DNA from: Henckelia pumila
Taxonomy: Eukaryota; Streptophyta; Magnoliopsida; Lamiales; Gesneriaceae
DNA length: 64,000 nt
Assembly: GCF_033568475.1 (NCBI RefSeq)
Contig: NC_133122.1
Span: forward strand, 147,016,861-147,080,860
Direction: 5' to 3'
Part shown: piece after piece, positions 1-12,564 of the stretch
Numbering within the stretch: position 1 is the stretch's first letter
Layout of the letters: each line of letters opens with the position of its first letter
Made by a program: the position numbers and the translations under genes
The notes under the pieces: generated by a model
Told to the model about the DNA's origin: nothing
What the model saw: the letters and a program-made list of their open reading frames with translations, nothing else
Database searches by the model: none

Positions 1-80
1 TTTAATTCTTTTAAGTACTTGTTTAATTGTTAATTACAATAAATTGCCCTAAGATAAGATTAGCAACCCGGGTCCCCACA
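1..80 (+). repeat. 3' end of the 5' LTR
   Basis: These 80 bases align with 6985-7064 at the end of the 3' LTR with one visible mismatch (g/a at base 21). Both end in CCCGGGTCCCCACA, the CA terminus expected of an LTR. Confidence 0.93.
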
Positions 81-85
81 ATAGG

Positions 86-97
86 TGGTATCAAAGC
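86..97 (+). other. Primer-binding site (initiator Met tRNA)
   Basis: TGGTATCAAAGC starts 5 bases after the LTR. It matches the complement of the 3' end of plant initiator tRNA-Met (TGGTATCAGAGC) with one mismatch. This is the usual first-strand priming site of plant Ty3 elements. Confidence 0.85.
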
Positions 98-392
98 ATA
101 AATTTCTGGATTTAGATAGAAATTGATGAGCGGGGTAGTTTGAGTCTGTCTGATTGTTTAATATTGCATGAGAGTACATGTTATATCTGATTATGTGCAT
201 TATCTGCTAGCATGCTTTATATATAGCAATAATTATGTGATTGCATGATTATGTGCTTTTATTGCTACTGCATGCTATATATATGCAATTGTATTCCAGA
301 ATATCCTTAGCATGAGAATGCTTATCAGAGAAGGATGGAATAAATTTCTGCATATTATATTGTTTATGCACTAATCTGTTTGACAATCAGAT

Positions 393-3300
393 ATGCCTCC
401 CCGTAAAGCACCGGTCATTAGACAGCCATTAGTGGTTCCTCCAGCTGAACCAGTACAAGTACCACCGCCAATTGTTGAAACTCAGAATGCATAGGGTAGT
501 ACATCTACTGACCCGTTGGATCCTACTGCTACTCCAATGGAGACTTTGTTAAAGCGATTTCAGTCATTCAAACCGCCAAAACTGAAAGGAACTGAAAACT
601 CAGTTGATTGTGAAAATTGGCTTGAAGATATAGAACAACTATTTGAATCACTTGACTATACAGATGATCGTCGTATCCGACTGGTAATACATCAACTTCA
701 TGAAGTTGCCAAAAGTTGGTGGATTACTACCAAACGGGCATTGGAACAACGAGGTACGATTATCACCTGGACTGTATTTAAAACTGAGTTCTATCAACGT
801 TTCTTTCCAGTCTCCTACAGGAAGGATAAGGGTGCTGAATTTGCCAATCTAAGGCAAGGTAATTTGAATATCGAGGAATATGTGGCCAAATTTTCAAGTC
901 TTTTGAAGTTTGCACCACATATAGCAGCTACTGATGAAGCAATGGCGGATCAGTTTATCAATGGCCTTAATCCAGATGTGTTTATCTTGGTGAACAGTGG
1001 ACGACCAAATACTTTTGCTGATTCCTTGAACAAAGCTAAGGGAGCCGAAGCAGGTATTTTGCGACAAAGAGGAACACCGTTCATTCCACAGCCATTTCCC
1101 CAGCCTGTATCAGCTTTCATTCCACAGAATCCGCCACAGTTTCAGCAAACATCTCCCAGATTTGAGGGAGGAAGCAGTGGCAGAAAGGATTCTAGATTCA
1201 GGCCAAAGGGAAAGCAATTTAAGAAGCCAGGTAGTAGTTCTTCAAGTTCTAGTGGACAGAGACAGTTTGGGGCAGGTCAGAGAACTGGTGAATCAGGAGC
1301 ATTCTGTTTTAAGTGTGGTGGAAAACATTCAAGTGATCAGTGCAAGGGTGTGACAGGTAATTGCAATATTTGTCGTCAACCTGGTCACTATGCCAAGGTA
1401 TGTCCTCAAAGAGCTATAGGTGAAAGTTCTTCTCGACCAATACCTCAGGCCGAAAGGCAATCAGTGCATTCATTTCAGCCTCAGCAACCTCAGCAACAGA
1501 CCAGAGGAGGAGGAAGCCAGACTGTGACTCAACCTCCTAGACAACAGGCTCGAGTTTTTGCACTTACTGAGGAACAGGCACAGGCGGCACCTGACGATGT
1601 CATAGCAGGTAACTGCTTTATTTATGGTTATCCTGCCTATGTTTTGATAGATACAGGTGCATCTCATACATTCATCTCTGAAAAATTTGTTATGATGCAT
1701 TCTTTATCTTCTGAGCCATTGCCTACTGTTGTTTCTATTTCATCACCGTTGGGTGAAGGTATTATATCTGTTCGAATGATTCGAAATTGTGCGTTGCAAT
1801 ATGACGGGAATGTGATTCATATAGATTGTATAGTACTTGGATTATCAGATTTCGATTGTATTGTTGGTATCGACATGTTAACCAAGTACAGAGCAACTGT
1901 AGATTGTTTCCAGAAAGTGGTTCGATTTAGACCAGAAATGGCATATGAATGGAAATTCTATGGTAAGGGTTCTCGAGCCAAGATTCCTTTGATATCTGTG
2001 TTATCTATGACCCGTTTATTGCAGAGAGGGGCGAAAGGATTTCTGATTTATGCAGTCGATGTATTGAAATCCAGTCCAGCAGTAATAGATATTCCAGTTG
2101 TGCATGAATTTGCTGATGTATTTCCTGATGAAATTCCTGGTTTACCTCCAGTACGAGATATAGATTTCAGTATTGATCTAATGCCAGGTACGCAACCAAT
2201 ATCCAAGGCTCCTTACAGAATGGCACCTATTGAATTGAAGGAGTTGAAGGATCAATTGGAAGATTTGTTAGCCAAGGGGTACATTAGACCGAGTGTTTCA
2301 CCTTGGGGTGCTCCGGTACTGTTTGTACGAAAGAAAGATGGTTCCATGCGCTTATGCATTGATTATCGTCAATTGAACAAGGTAACCATCAAGAATAAAT
2401 ATCCACTGCCTAGAATAGATGATTTGTTTGATCAGCTACAGGGTTCAGCTATCTATTCGAAGATTGATTTGCGATCTGGATATCATCAACTGAGAGTACG
2501 AGATGAAGATATTCCTAAAACTGCTTTTAGAACAAGGTATGGACATTATGAATTTATCGTCATGCCTTTTGGTTTAACCAATGCTCCTGCAGTATTTATG
2601 GGATTGATGAATCGGGTATTTCAGAAATATTTGGATGACTTTGTCATTATTTTTATCGATGATATCTTGATCTATTCCAAGAATGTACATGAGCATGCTG
2701 AACATCTCCGACTCATTTTACAGACTTTGAGAGATGAGAAATTATATGCTAAGTTATCGAAATGTGAATTTTGGTTGCAGAAAGTTGTGTTTCTTGGGCA
2801 TATTATTTCTGGTGATGGGATTTCAGTGGATTCAAGCAAGGTCGAGGCAGTATTGAATTGGCCTAGACCTACATCAGTACCAGAAATACGGAGTTTTATG
2901 GGCTTGGCAGGTTATTATAGACGTTTTATCAGAGATTTTTCCAGCATTGCGAAGCCTATTACGCAACTGACTCAGAAGAATAAGCCGTATGTCTGGACTG
3001 AAGCCTGTGAAACTAGTTTCTTGGAGTTGAAGAAAAGGCTTACAAGTGCACCTGTCTTGACGATTCCATCAGGTACAGGTGATTTTGTTGTATATTGTGA
3101 TGCTTCTCACAAGGGTCTGGGTTGTGTGCTTATGCAGAGAGGTCATGTTATCGCTTATGCTTCGAGACAGTTAAAGCCACACGAGACTCGATATCCTATC
3201 CATGATCTGGAGCTTGCCGCTATTGTCTTTGCATTGAAGATATGGCGACATTATCTTTATGGTGAGAAGTTTGAAATCTTTTCAGATCACAAAAGTTTGA

Positions 3301-4975
3301 AATATCTATTTTCGCAATCAAAATTGAATATGAGACAGCGTAGATGGCTTGATTTATTGAAAGATTTCGATTGCGAGATTAAATATTATCCAGGAAAATC
3401 TAATGCAGCTGCGGACGCCTTAAGTAGAAAGGTATGTTCTTTATCCTTGTCTACGATAGGTGTATCTCAAATGGTGGAAGATTGTTGTCTTTCTGGATTA
3501 ATATTTGCAACAGATATGCACCCTATCTGTGTTTGTGCTATACGAGCTGAGCCAGAACTTTTGATACGAATCAAAGAAGCACAGAAAAAGGATCAGAATA
3601 TTCAGAATTCGATTGCTATGGTCAGATCTGGACATCAATCTGAATATCAGGTCAGTGCTGATAATGTGTTATATGTGAATAACAGACTTGTTGTTCCAGA
3701 TGTTTCAGCTTTGAAACAACAAATCTTGAAAGAGGCTCACAGTAGTCGATTCAGTATTCATCATGGTGGCAGAAAAATGTATAATGATTTGAAAATGCAG
3801 TATTGGTGGAAACAAATGAAGTCAGATGTGACTGAATTTGTAGCCAGATGTTTGAATTGCCAACAGGTAAAAGCAGAAAGAAAGAAACCAGGTGGTCTAT
3901 TGCAGAGTCTATCAGTTCCAGAATGGAAATGAGATCACATTTCCATGGATTTCGTTACACAGCTACCACGTTCATCCAGAGGGTGCGATGCCATTTGGGT
4001 GATTATTGATCGTTTGACGAAATCAGCATGTTTTATTCCGTACAGAATGACGTACAGACATGATCAGATGGCAGAAATCTACGTCAGAGAAGTGGTAAGA
4101 TTACATGGTGTGCCTAAATCTATAATTTCAGATCGAGATCCTAGATTTACATCACACTTTTGGCATAGCTTGCAACAAGCTCTTGGTACTCAATTGCATC
4201 TGAGTACAGCTTATCATCCTCAAACAGACGGACAGTCAGAGCGGACTATCCAGACACTTGAGGATATGTTGAGAGCTGTAGTACTAGATTTTGGTACTAG
4301 TTGGCAAGATTCATTACCACTTGCAGAATTCTCTTATAATAACAGCTATCAGACGAGCATTGAGATGGCTCCTTTTGAAGCATTGTACGGAAAGAAATGC
4401 AGATCACCGTTGTACTAGGATGATATCTCAGATGTTCCTGATGTTGGGCCTGATATGATCCGAGAAATGACAGAGAAAGTAAAGCTTATTCAGAAAAGAA
4501 TGAAAACAGCTCAGGATAGACAAGCAAAGTATGCAAATATTAGACGACGACCTCTATCTTTTGATTAGGGAGACAGAGTTTTCTTGAAGATTTCTCCGTT
4601 TAGAGGTACGGTCAGATTTGGAAAGAGAGGAAAGTTATCTTTATTGGTCCATATGAGATTATCAAGAAGATAGGCGATCTTGCTTATCGACTTGCTCTTC
4701 CTCCATCTTTGTCTGGTATTCATGACGTATTCCATGTCTCTATGCTGCGGAAGTATCAGTCTGATCCTTCCCATATTCTTCAGCCTGATGAAGCTGAACT
4801 TGACGAGACTCTTAGTTATTTTGAGCAGCCTATTCAGATTCTTGATCGCAAAGACAAACAGCTCAGAAACAAAATAATTCAGCTAGTCAAAGTTCAGTGG
4901 AGTCGACATGGCATCGAAGAAGCGACTTGGGAGACTGAGTCAGACATGAGACAGAGATTTCCAGAGTTGTTTCAT
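393..4975 (+). pseudogene. Ty3 gag-pol polyprotein, inactivated
   Basis: The ATG at 393 opens a frame beginning MPPRKAP and reaches a TAG at 492-494. The same frame then runs to a TGA at 3930, again from 3945 to a TAG at 4416, and to a TAG at 4566. Near 4640 the reading shifts to the frame that ends at 4978. Landmarks: gag 580-1100; two CCHC knuckles about 1302-1345 and 1362-1403; protease DTGAS about 1648; [11 protein letters not shown] about 2653; RNase H YCDAS about 3094; integrase HHCC finger about 3737-3868; catalytic core 3945-4400; chromodomain-like tail about 4850-4972. Several stops sit where tryptophan or glutamine codons are expected, which fits C-to-T/G-to-A decay. Apart from these lesions the frame is well preserved. 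Confidence 0.9.
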
Positions 4976-5079
4976 TGATGTGAGTTCTTATTTTGTTTTA
5001 TGCTATTTCATTATCTTATGTGTATACAGATTGTCTATACAGCTTGCTTGTGATTTCGAGGACGAACTCATGTCTTAGT

Positions 5080-5089
5080 GGGGGAGAAA
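5080..5089 (+). other. Polypurine tract
   Basis: GGGGGAGAAA directly abuts the TG that starts the 3' LTR at 5090. This is the standard plus-strand priming site position. Confidence 0.85.
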
Positions 5090-7064
5090 TGTAAGGCCCG
5101 AGATTATTTAATTTTAATCCGAGAATATTTAATTTGGGAATATTTAGAGTTTAGAATTAAATTCTAATATTCTTAAATTGGAAAGGATTGAAATTGAATT
5201 AAATCGCTTTTCCGGGGACTGAATTGCAAATAGTCAAAAGTTCAGGGACTAAACTGCAAATATGATATATATATCTCAATTTCCACTTGAATTAAGCTGA
5301 ATACACGTGCATATCAGATTTTGGAAAGGAAAAGAAACAGAGGAATCGTCCAAACCTTCAAGAACTCCATTTTCGTCCCGTTCAAGCTTCGATAACTTGC
5401 GTTCCGGTTATCAAAAATTCCAGATAAATATATATCTGCGATCACAGCTCCGAGACCTTCGATTTGGTACATGTTTTATTCACATATCTCAGATTTTATT
5501 TTTATGTGAAAGATGGAAAATTATGATTTTATCATATATGCGTATATCAGCTGTACCGATCGTGTATTCGCAGACGGTTCGAAAAAAGACTGTCGTTCGG
5601 ATTTTATATGAATTTGGGAAGAATAATTCGAACACTACCATGTTTGATTGATACTGATTTTTATGGTAATGAGATGATATGTTAGAGATTATAAGTTATC
5701 TGGATTGTTGGATTGATTTGGATATTGTTTGGATTGCCGGTTTTAGCCGTTATGTCGTCGATTTGCAAAATGTCAAGACTTTGATATTGTTGATTGAACG
5801 AAGCATGGTTTGAATGGCATCTGATCGTGTTAGTTATTTGATATGTAATTTATCAGCTTTCTATCGAAGTTGCCGAACTCGAGATCTCCGAGTCAAACCG
5901 AGAAGGATTTGAAGCAAGGTTTGCTAGCATTTGCACTTGAGATTGAGTTGAGAAGTGGAGAAACCTTTTGATATGAATTTTCATTGATGTACTTGCAGAT
6001 TTGAAGTACTTTCAAACGTGACATAGAAAGGTATAAATGACAGCAAATCCAGATGGGATAGAACGCTTGAAATAGCTTTCATTTCAAGTATTCCCATGTC
6101 AATCACATACTAGTTTCTTTATATTTCTTATGTGATTATTTGTTTGTACTGCTTTGTTTGCTTATATGCTTAGTTGTTCAAGATGTGTTTTATAGCTTTT
6201 AATGCATACAGCTTATGTTGCATTCATCTTGAACTCCAGCCTTAATAGCACAGAGGGCAGCCATCGCCTAGAGTGCAGATGACGTTTGGAGAGCTGTAGT
6301 GAGTGGCATGGACTGTAAATTTATTTCTAGAGTCAGCTTGACTCATGGCACAGAATATGGATTTATGTTCAGAGCCAGAAGACTCACTATAGTTGTACCA
6401 AAGTCAGAGGACTAAAATACTTGATGCCGCCTCGAATGGGAGTATCGGTGGTTTGATAGTTATTTTATTCCTCGGGATCCCAAAGAACTAAGTTTTATTG
6501 ATATCAGCTTGATAGCCTTCCTTTTGCCATTTGCATTGCATTCACGTTTATTATCTCGCGTTTAAAGTTGTTTATACTGGGATTTTATTCTCACCGGAGT
6601 TATCCGGCTATTGCTTTGTTTTGTATGTGTGCATGGCAATAGGTGGGGCAGGAGCTAGTCAGAAAAGACAAGGATAGCTCGAGATTGAGGCATAGCAAGT
6701 GAGGACACGGGCTTAAGTAGCACGACTTGTACTTTATGTTGTTGAACCATGCTAGAAGTGATACAAGAACTTTGTATATTATGGCTTGAATACATGCTAG
6801 TTTATGTTTATTATGTTTAGAAGCTTGTAAGACGTTATAAGATAGCATGTATTTGATTTTGTAGCATGTATAAAAGATTATGACTTGTTTATCCATTCTT
6901 TGGCAGCAGATTTTTGATAGCATATTCCCCGATCGAGCGAGACCCTGCCTTTTAAAACAAAATTTTTTTTTTAGCTCTTATTTCTTTAATTCTTTTAAGT
7001 ACTTATTTAATTGTTAATTACAATAAATTGCCCTAAGATAAGATTAGCAACCCGGGTCCCCACA
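5090..7064 (+). repeat. 3' LTR of the Ty3 element (1975 bp)
   Basis: It starts TGTAAGGCCCGAGATTA and ends GGGTCCCCACA. The left edge is fixed by the polypurine tract and the right edge by the match to window bases 1-80. The TATA-like ATATATATAT near 5264 could be the promoter. The ORFs inside the LTR show no recognisable protein. Confidence 0.9.
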
Positions 7065-8375
7065 ATTGTATTCCGCTGGTTGGTTTGTTTTAAGACATTA
7101 TTTTTGCTGTTATATTGATTTTTGTATTTTAAGATTTAACTACATAATTAAAAATGTTTAGTAGGTGATCTTGGAGCGGATCACTACAACTTATAAGCCC
7201 TAAGAACTTGTAAGTCATTTTTAATAAGTTTAGCAAAACATTCTTTTAATCAACACATTATAATTCTTATTTCATCCTTGTTTTTATTATTTCTAAAATA
7301 GTTGTTAGCAAGTTTAATTATATTATTTTTCCTTATATATAAAGAATCTACCTCTTAGACACCATTTTTTTTATTACACAAATTGTCCTTATTTGATATA
7401 GATATTATACTTTTGTTTTTTTTGGTTTTTTTAATTTCGACATTTCAAATTACAGTTTAGTCACTCGATAATTTTTAAATTATGATATTACTTTTATTTG
7501 AATATAAATCAAATTAATGACAAAATTATTATACAAGCACGCAACGCGTACATCAATACACTAGTATTTATAAAATAATTTCAATTGTGATGTTATATAT
7601 TGATTTTTTTTAATTTTGGTATTTTATGTTGTCAAATTTCAGTTTTAGTATAGTATTTTAGTTTTTTCATTTTATTATTTTTTCTGACACTGAACTCACA
7701 TGTGCAGTGACACATCAATATTCCAATAAAACAACAAAAAATTGCAAAATTTAAAAATGCATGACTAAAACTCAATTTAAATAATATTGATCAAATTTGC
7801 AAATAGACAAGCATCGAGTACGAAAAATATGCTTGTCATAAAACGTGGATACATACAAATACGGCGATGATACATACTACTTCTACCAATAATTATATTA
7901 AGTGCGGATCAAATTTTCAAACTTCGGGGTAATATTTTATTATTTTAAATCAAAATCAAACTTTCACTGATATCCGAAATATTAATCAAAATTTTTGTAA
8001 ACTTACAATTGAAAAGTTTCATAATTTCTACTATTTTATAATAGCTGAGCATGCTAGAAAAACCATTTTTTAAGGACAGCATCTTTTTTTCTCATTTTTT
8101 TTTCACATGTAGGCTTACTATTTACTCCCTCACTAAATATAACTTCTCTCATCTAAAATATAACTTCTCTCATAAAATCATGTTGATTGTTATTGTGCAC
8201 TTCCTCCACTAAATATAACTTCTCTCATCTAAAATATAACTTCTCTCATAAAATCACGTTGATTGTTATTGTGTTTTACTAGCATTTCATTATATATATA
8301 TTCAGATATACTTGCTTAATTTGAGCATCTATGTTTATTGTTTAATTAGCCAATAGTAAAAAAAATTATTGATCA
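7065..8375. other. AT-rich intergenic DNA, no gene seen
   Basis: There is no coding-like frame. Around 7580-7830, runs such as TTTCAGTTTTAGTAT and TGACTAAAACTCAATTT suggest a decayed copy of the foldback family better preserved at 49414-49725. That assignment is weak. A tandem duplication at 8131-8273 is listed separately. Confidence 0.5.
8131..8273 (+). repeat. Two-copy tandem repeat, 76-bp period
   Basis: The segment starting CACTAAATATAACTTCTC at 8131 recurs at 8207 with about one difference (atcatg versus atcacg). Inside each copy, the TATAACTTCTCTCAT core itself appears twice about 23 bp apart. Confidence 0.85.
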
Positions 8376-8740
8376 CTAAGTCGTGGTTGATATGTGAAAC
8401 TTTATGAGCGGCTTTAATGAATTAACCTTTGCACGTATTGCAGGTTTTCTCCTTTCTTTTGGATTATTGTAAACAAATACGCGACTTTTTTTTTTGTTGA
8501 TGGAGAACTGATGTAAGAAATGTCGAGTCAGTTGTTCCAAGCTACCAATGGTCCTCAAAGTCAGAGATAGTTTGTTGAACCATGCAAGCGCACAACCAGA
8601 TAAGTAGTTTGAAATATTTTTCAATAAGAGCCATCGTTGATGTTATCCAAATATGCCTTCGCATAGAATTTATCAGGATGATCTTGTGGATCATCGGTTC
8701 CTCCATACTCAAGCATGTGATTCTCTTGTCCCACATGAAA
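8376..8740 (-). pseudogene. Retrotransposon gag remnant
   Basis: The minus-strand frame 8376-8624 contains YLSGCALAWFNKL followed by a basic RRKPA-like stretch. This resembles the core of plant Ty3 gag proteins (an A-x-x-W-F segment). An overlapping frame at 8542-8736 carries the upstream part, so at least one frameshift has occurred. No LTR or pol can be tied to it. Confidence 0.5.
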
Positions 8741-9345
8741 AAAAAAATTGTAGAGTTAATTAAAAATGATTTATAATAGGCTACAATGAGCTTCTATAGC
8801 AACTTTGGTTAATAATTTTCGTAAAAACAAGGACGAATACGAATCAATTGCTATGGAGACCCGTTGTGCAATCATGCTTGAGCAGACCTAGGCCCATGGT
8901 ATGATAAAATGTTATCAAAGCCGATCACCAGCATGAACATCGGGAAATAAGTTCTACGAAGGGCAAAGTGCTATATATGTGGGTGGGATCTACCTTTTGA
9001 ACGGACAAAGTGCCACATCACGGAAACCACCTCTAGTCTCTAGATTCTCGATATTGGTGGATCAAGGGGTCAGGTCGCGATGTCACAAGACAAAGTTCTA
9101 TTTCAAGCCACCTCTAGATTCTCGATATTACGAAAGCCACCTCTTGAATAGGAGACACATCTAGATTTCAAGCATTGGTGGATTAAGGGGACATGTCACG
9201 ATGAGGATGTGACATTCTGAATAAAGGGTAATTATAATTTTCCTATCTCACATGAAATAATTGAAGAATTGAGAATTATTTGTAATGAGTTACAATCGAC
9301 TTATATAACAACCTCAGTTAATTATTTTTGTAACATCAAGGGCAA
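8728..9345. repeat. Decayed repeat block with internal direct copies
   Basis: About 100 bp at 8740-8845 recurs in diverged form at 9245-9350 (shared pieces: CACATGAAA, TACAATGAGCTTCTATA/TACAATCGACTTATATA, GGTTAATAATTTT/AGTTAATTATTTT). Between them CCACCTCTAGATTCTCGATATT occurs at about 9108 and again, slightly diverged, at 9035. GGTGGATYAAGGGG..GTCGCGATG also occurs twice. The layout suggests old LTR-derived material, but no family could be named. Confidence 0.4.
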
Positions 9346-9658
9346 ATACGAAGATAATTGGGTTGTATTTCTGCCTGATTTACATTTGGGTTTACCTGTT
9401 TTATCGTTTTCTTGCAACTACTCTAATTATTTTCCGCTTTAGTATTTGTCTTGCAGATAATTGCCTGCTTAATAAGTGTTTAGTATTAAATCTGGGTCAG
9501 ATAGTTATAATCGACTTCATCTTCTTAGTTTGATTTTCTCATTACAAACTTAAACGGGCGGGCTTTTGTTCCAACATTTATCTTCCTTCTACTCATTCCG
9601 TTGGGTGATGAGAGGATGAGCTATATTTAGGATATGCCTTTCCAACATTGCTAGACGC

Positions 9659-10161
9659 CAGAGGCGGCCCTGGGGGAGGGCTACCAGGGATCTGCCCAGG
9701 GCCCAAAAATTTCAAAAAATATTAAGGGCCCAAAATTCTTTATATATTTATATTTATATATCAAATAAAATAATTCTAAAAATAAATCAATTATACCCAA
9801 AATATATATTTTCACAATCTTTTTTGTCGATCAAAATCTCACTCTATACCTATAAAAAAATCTTCTCCGTGAAATTGGTGAAGAGAAAAATCATTGGCCC
9901 ATGTTGTCTTGCAACACTTAGGTTTATATTCCACAATCTCACGAGAAACTTTTTTTCTTCTTATTAGCTCAGGTTTGTTAAATTTTTATTATTGTTATTT
10001 AGTATTTTTTTAGGTATATAATATGCTATCATGAATGATGTAAAAGTTTTTTTTTTTGGAAGAAATAGTTCTCGTGGAAGACAAATTATTGATCCAAAAA
10101 TAAACTTAGGACAAAATTTATAGTTTTGCCTAGGGCCTCTAGACAACAAGGACCGGCTCTG
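9659..10161. mobile_element. Non-autonomous hAT element (503 bp)
   Basis: The termini are CAGAGGCGGCCCTGG (left) and the inverse of CAGAGCCGGTCCTTG (right), matching at 12 of 15 positions. They are flanked by CTAGACGC (9651-9658) and CTAGACGT (10162-10169), an 8-bp duplication with one change. An 8-bp TSD with CAGRGSCGG-type ends is diagnostic of hAT. The inside is AT-rich with no transposase. Confidence 0.85.
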
Positions 10162-10169
10162 CTAGACGT

Positions 10170-10545
10170 TGTTGGGATTCGAAGAACTGGATCTCCGTCT
10201 CAGTTGATGCACGAGCAACCATTTCTTCCACTAGGGACTTCAATGCATTCACGGGGTGATGCATAGTTCTGGCTGTTGTAGAGGAGCGAGAAGCAGGTGA
10301 CCATCCGCATTAGCATTGCGAGAGAGGTGTGTGAATGAGTGTGCATTCTCAAATAACATAAATAATTTTTCCACATACGACATCGAGCTGATGTAGCAGC
10401 AAAAAATATTTAATTGCCATGTCTGACTCTTAAATGATTCCAAGTAGTCGGTGAATAGGAAATTTCGTGGGTTATCACCTATATCACGAACAATGTTAGA
10501 AGCGTCGGGGTTGTCTAACGTAAACACTACGGCACTCAAGTTAGA
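10170..10545 (-). other. Possible degraded coding remnant, unidentified
   Basis: A minus-strand frame of 96 codons (10249-10539) has no clear homologue. The pattern TLDNPDASNIVRDIG loosely recalls the RNase H-like domain of plant LINEs, but catalytic residues are not convincing. The hAT element at 9659-10161 lies just beyond its 3' side. Confidence 0.2.
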
Positions 10546-10559
10546 AATAGTTCAAAGAT

Positions 10560-11397
10560 ATTCATGAAAGTATGGATGCAATCGAGTAAAGCCAAGTCGA
10601 GACAAACTCTTGAATGTTTGAGTCTGACTTGTTTATAATCGAACCGAGATCGAGCTTTATTTAATGAATATATTCATGACTCGTGAGCTTATTTGAACTT
10701 TTATCGAGTCTAAATGAGCTTAATAAATATAAATTTACTTATCCATTTAATTTATTAAAAAATATTTTAAAAAATATATAATATTCGTTGGGTCAAGCTT
10801 GCATAAGTGAGAATGATATTGTGATGAGTGACCTCTTGTAAAGCTCTAGTAGTGCATCGAACTACTGACGTTGTACTGTTTGATCTGGTTGGCGGCCATG
10901 TGGGCTGTAAAATATGGACACCAGATCTTAACGAATAATATTGTCTCTGCTAGGGACATGGCCGACAATAAGAAAATGATAAGATTGATCTCAAAGAGCC
11001 ATGAGACAACTCCAGCAGTAAAGCACGCCCTTTTCCGGACTAATGAGCTTAGCAAACCAACTCATTTGCACCGCCACAAATATAAGAAAATAAAGTTACG
11101 CATTAACAAATAACTAGCTATAATTTTTGGTCCAGCCGTAAACATTTGATCCTAACAAATTTCTTATTAAAATTTATAATTTTATTTTAATAAATAAATG
11201 TAATCGATTTTTATATATTTGTCACGAGTAAAAGTGAAAAATCTATAAATCAAATATCATACTATTATTTTTCATCTAAGAGCTGACTCACGTGCTAACG
11301 AGCCGAATATTGTAAAGTTTGAGTTTGATTCGTTCATCTTAACGAACCTTATTAAACGAGCTCAAATGAGTATCGAACCTCGAATAGCTCAGGATCG
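10560..11397. repeat. Putative inverted-repeat element with GAGCTY-rich ends
   Basis: The left part (10590-10760) and right part (11280-11395) share CGAG/GAGCTTATTTGAAC and AACGAGCTCAAATGAG words in opposite orientation, as in common plant foldback repeats. The middle (10800-11130) is unrelated, so it may be a composite. The Sirevirus TSD starts one base after its right edge. No exact ends were found. Confidence 0.4.
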
Positions 11398-11402
11398 ACA
11401 TG

Positions 11403-12237
11403 TGAAAGAAACGGTGTACGTGGTTGTTATGTAAAATAAGGCAGTGTTGTACTTCGTGTCGTAAAACTAAAGACAACACAGTGCAGCGGAAATTTAAAGC
11501 GTAAATAAAACTCAAGTAATAACTTTTGCACGAGTATAAAACTCGTGCGGGTGCCTTAGGGCTAAATATCACTAGTAAACGTAAGAGTAGTCTTACAAAA
11601 CAATCCTAGTGATTTTACGAAAAATCATTAAATACTAAACTTCTCAACACGTTGAGAAATCAAACTTGCATCCTAAAATACGACAAGGTATAAAAACTAT
11701 TGAATGCAACTCCCGTGGCCTAAATTGAAGAGACAGTAAAAATCTTCGAACAACACTATTCCCACAGTGTTGTCTCTGATGTCTTCAACACGAACGGCAA
11801 CACGGGGACATGCAACAACGATGGTTGCAAACCTTGCTTCAGAATTCTTCAAGATCTTCACTCGAATTCTTCAGAGTATGCGTAGAGTAGTTTTCGTCTG
11901 AAGCCTCACTTTTTCTTGTGCGTAGAAATCTCCTTTTATAGATAATCATCCAAGCTTTGAAGATTTCCTTAGATAGAGTCCTACAAGAATATGTAACAAC
12001 TTTTTAGTAGGAAATAAACTCTATCAATACATGAAAATCAAATCATGATAATATCAATTTATATTTTATCAAATAATCACATTATCACGATATGATTTAA
12101 ACTTTGGCAAATATATCTTTAACATATACGAGATATACATGGAATATTTACCAAATAATCTATCTTGTCTAGAAAGCAAAATCTTTTAATTTCCAATTAA
12201 TTGGGGCCGAAATTTACAAGGAATAAAATTCCTTTCA
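11403..12237 (-). repeat. 3' LTR of the Sirevirus
   Basis: It reads TGAAAGAAACGG...ATTCCTTTCA on the plus strand, with TG/CA ends on both strands. It is about 98.5% identical by eye to 22519-23354. It carries two copies of the nested palindrome (11443-11480, 11766-11805). Confidence 0.95.
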
Positions 12238-12346
12238 ATCTCCCCCTTTTTGCTTTCTGGACAACACAATGCACAAGTATGAGATACTTATAAACTCCCC
12301 CTGAGTTAAAAACTCTTCTCCCCCTGAATTTTAAAGTCCCCCCCTG
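12238..12346 (-). other. Cluster of four polypurine tracts
   Basis: On the minus strand AGGGGGAG-like tracts lie at about 12239-12250 (abutting the LTR), 12294-12302, 12317-12326 and 12336-12346. Several polypurine tracts upstream of the 3' LTR are a described trait of Sireviruses; only the LTR-proximal one must function. Confidence 0.8.
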
Positions 12347-12564
12347 AAGTGTTGTCCCTCATGTCGTAACACGATGGATAACATGAGCAAATACCCATGG
12401 GATTCTTTAATTCGTATATCAGAGCATAAGTGGGGTAGAAGATGTTAGTCTATTTAACACATATATGAGCAATTAAGGCACGTAACTAGAACGAATAAAA
12501 ACAGTTATATTAAAATCAGAATGAAGCAATTAAAATAAAGAAAGGATGAGAGAAGAAACAAAAT

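Larger units (their letters stand above)
1..7064 (+). mobile_element. Ty3-type LTR retrotransposon (Tekay/Del chromovirus-like), 5' LTR truncated by window start
   Basis: The element runs from the last 80 bases of a 5' LTR to a complete 3' LTR ending at 7064. In between are a primer-binding site, one gag-pol frame and a polypurine tract. Domain order is gag, zinc knuckles, protease, RT, RNase H, integrase, then a chromodomain-like tail, which is the Ty3 order. The long LTR (1975 bp), the single gag-pol frame and the C-terminal chromodomain fit the Tekay/Del lineage; the lineage is inferred. The frame carries several stops and one frame change, so this copy is not autonomous. The 5' TSD lies outside the window. 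Confidence 0.93.

Noticed and set aside
5307-5651. 114-codon frame in the Ty3 3' LTR
   Set aside because: It lies wholly inside an LTR with no homology; a chance frame.
10871-11113. Overlapping open frames on both strands
   Set aside because: They are mirror frames in the unassigned middle of a repeat; neither shows a known protein.
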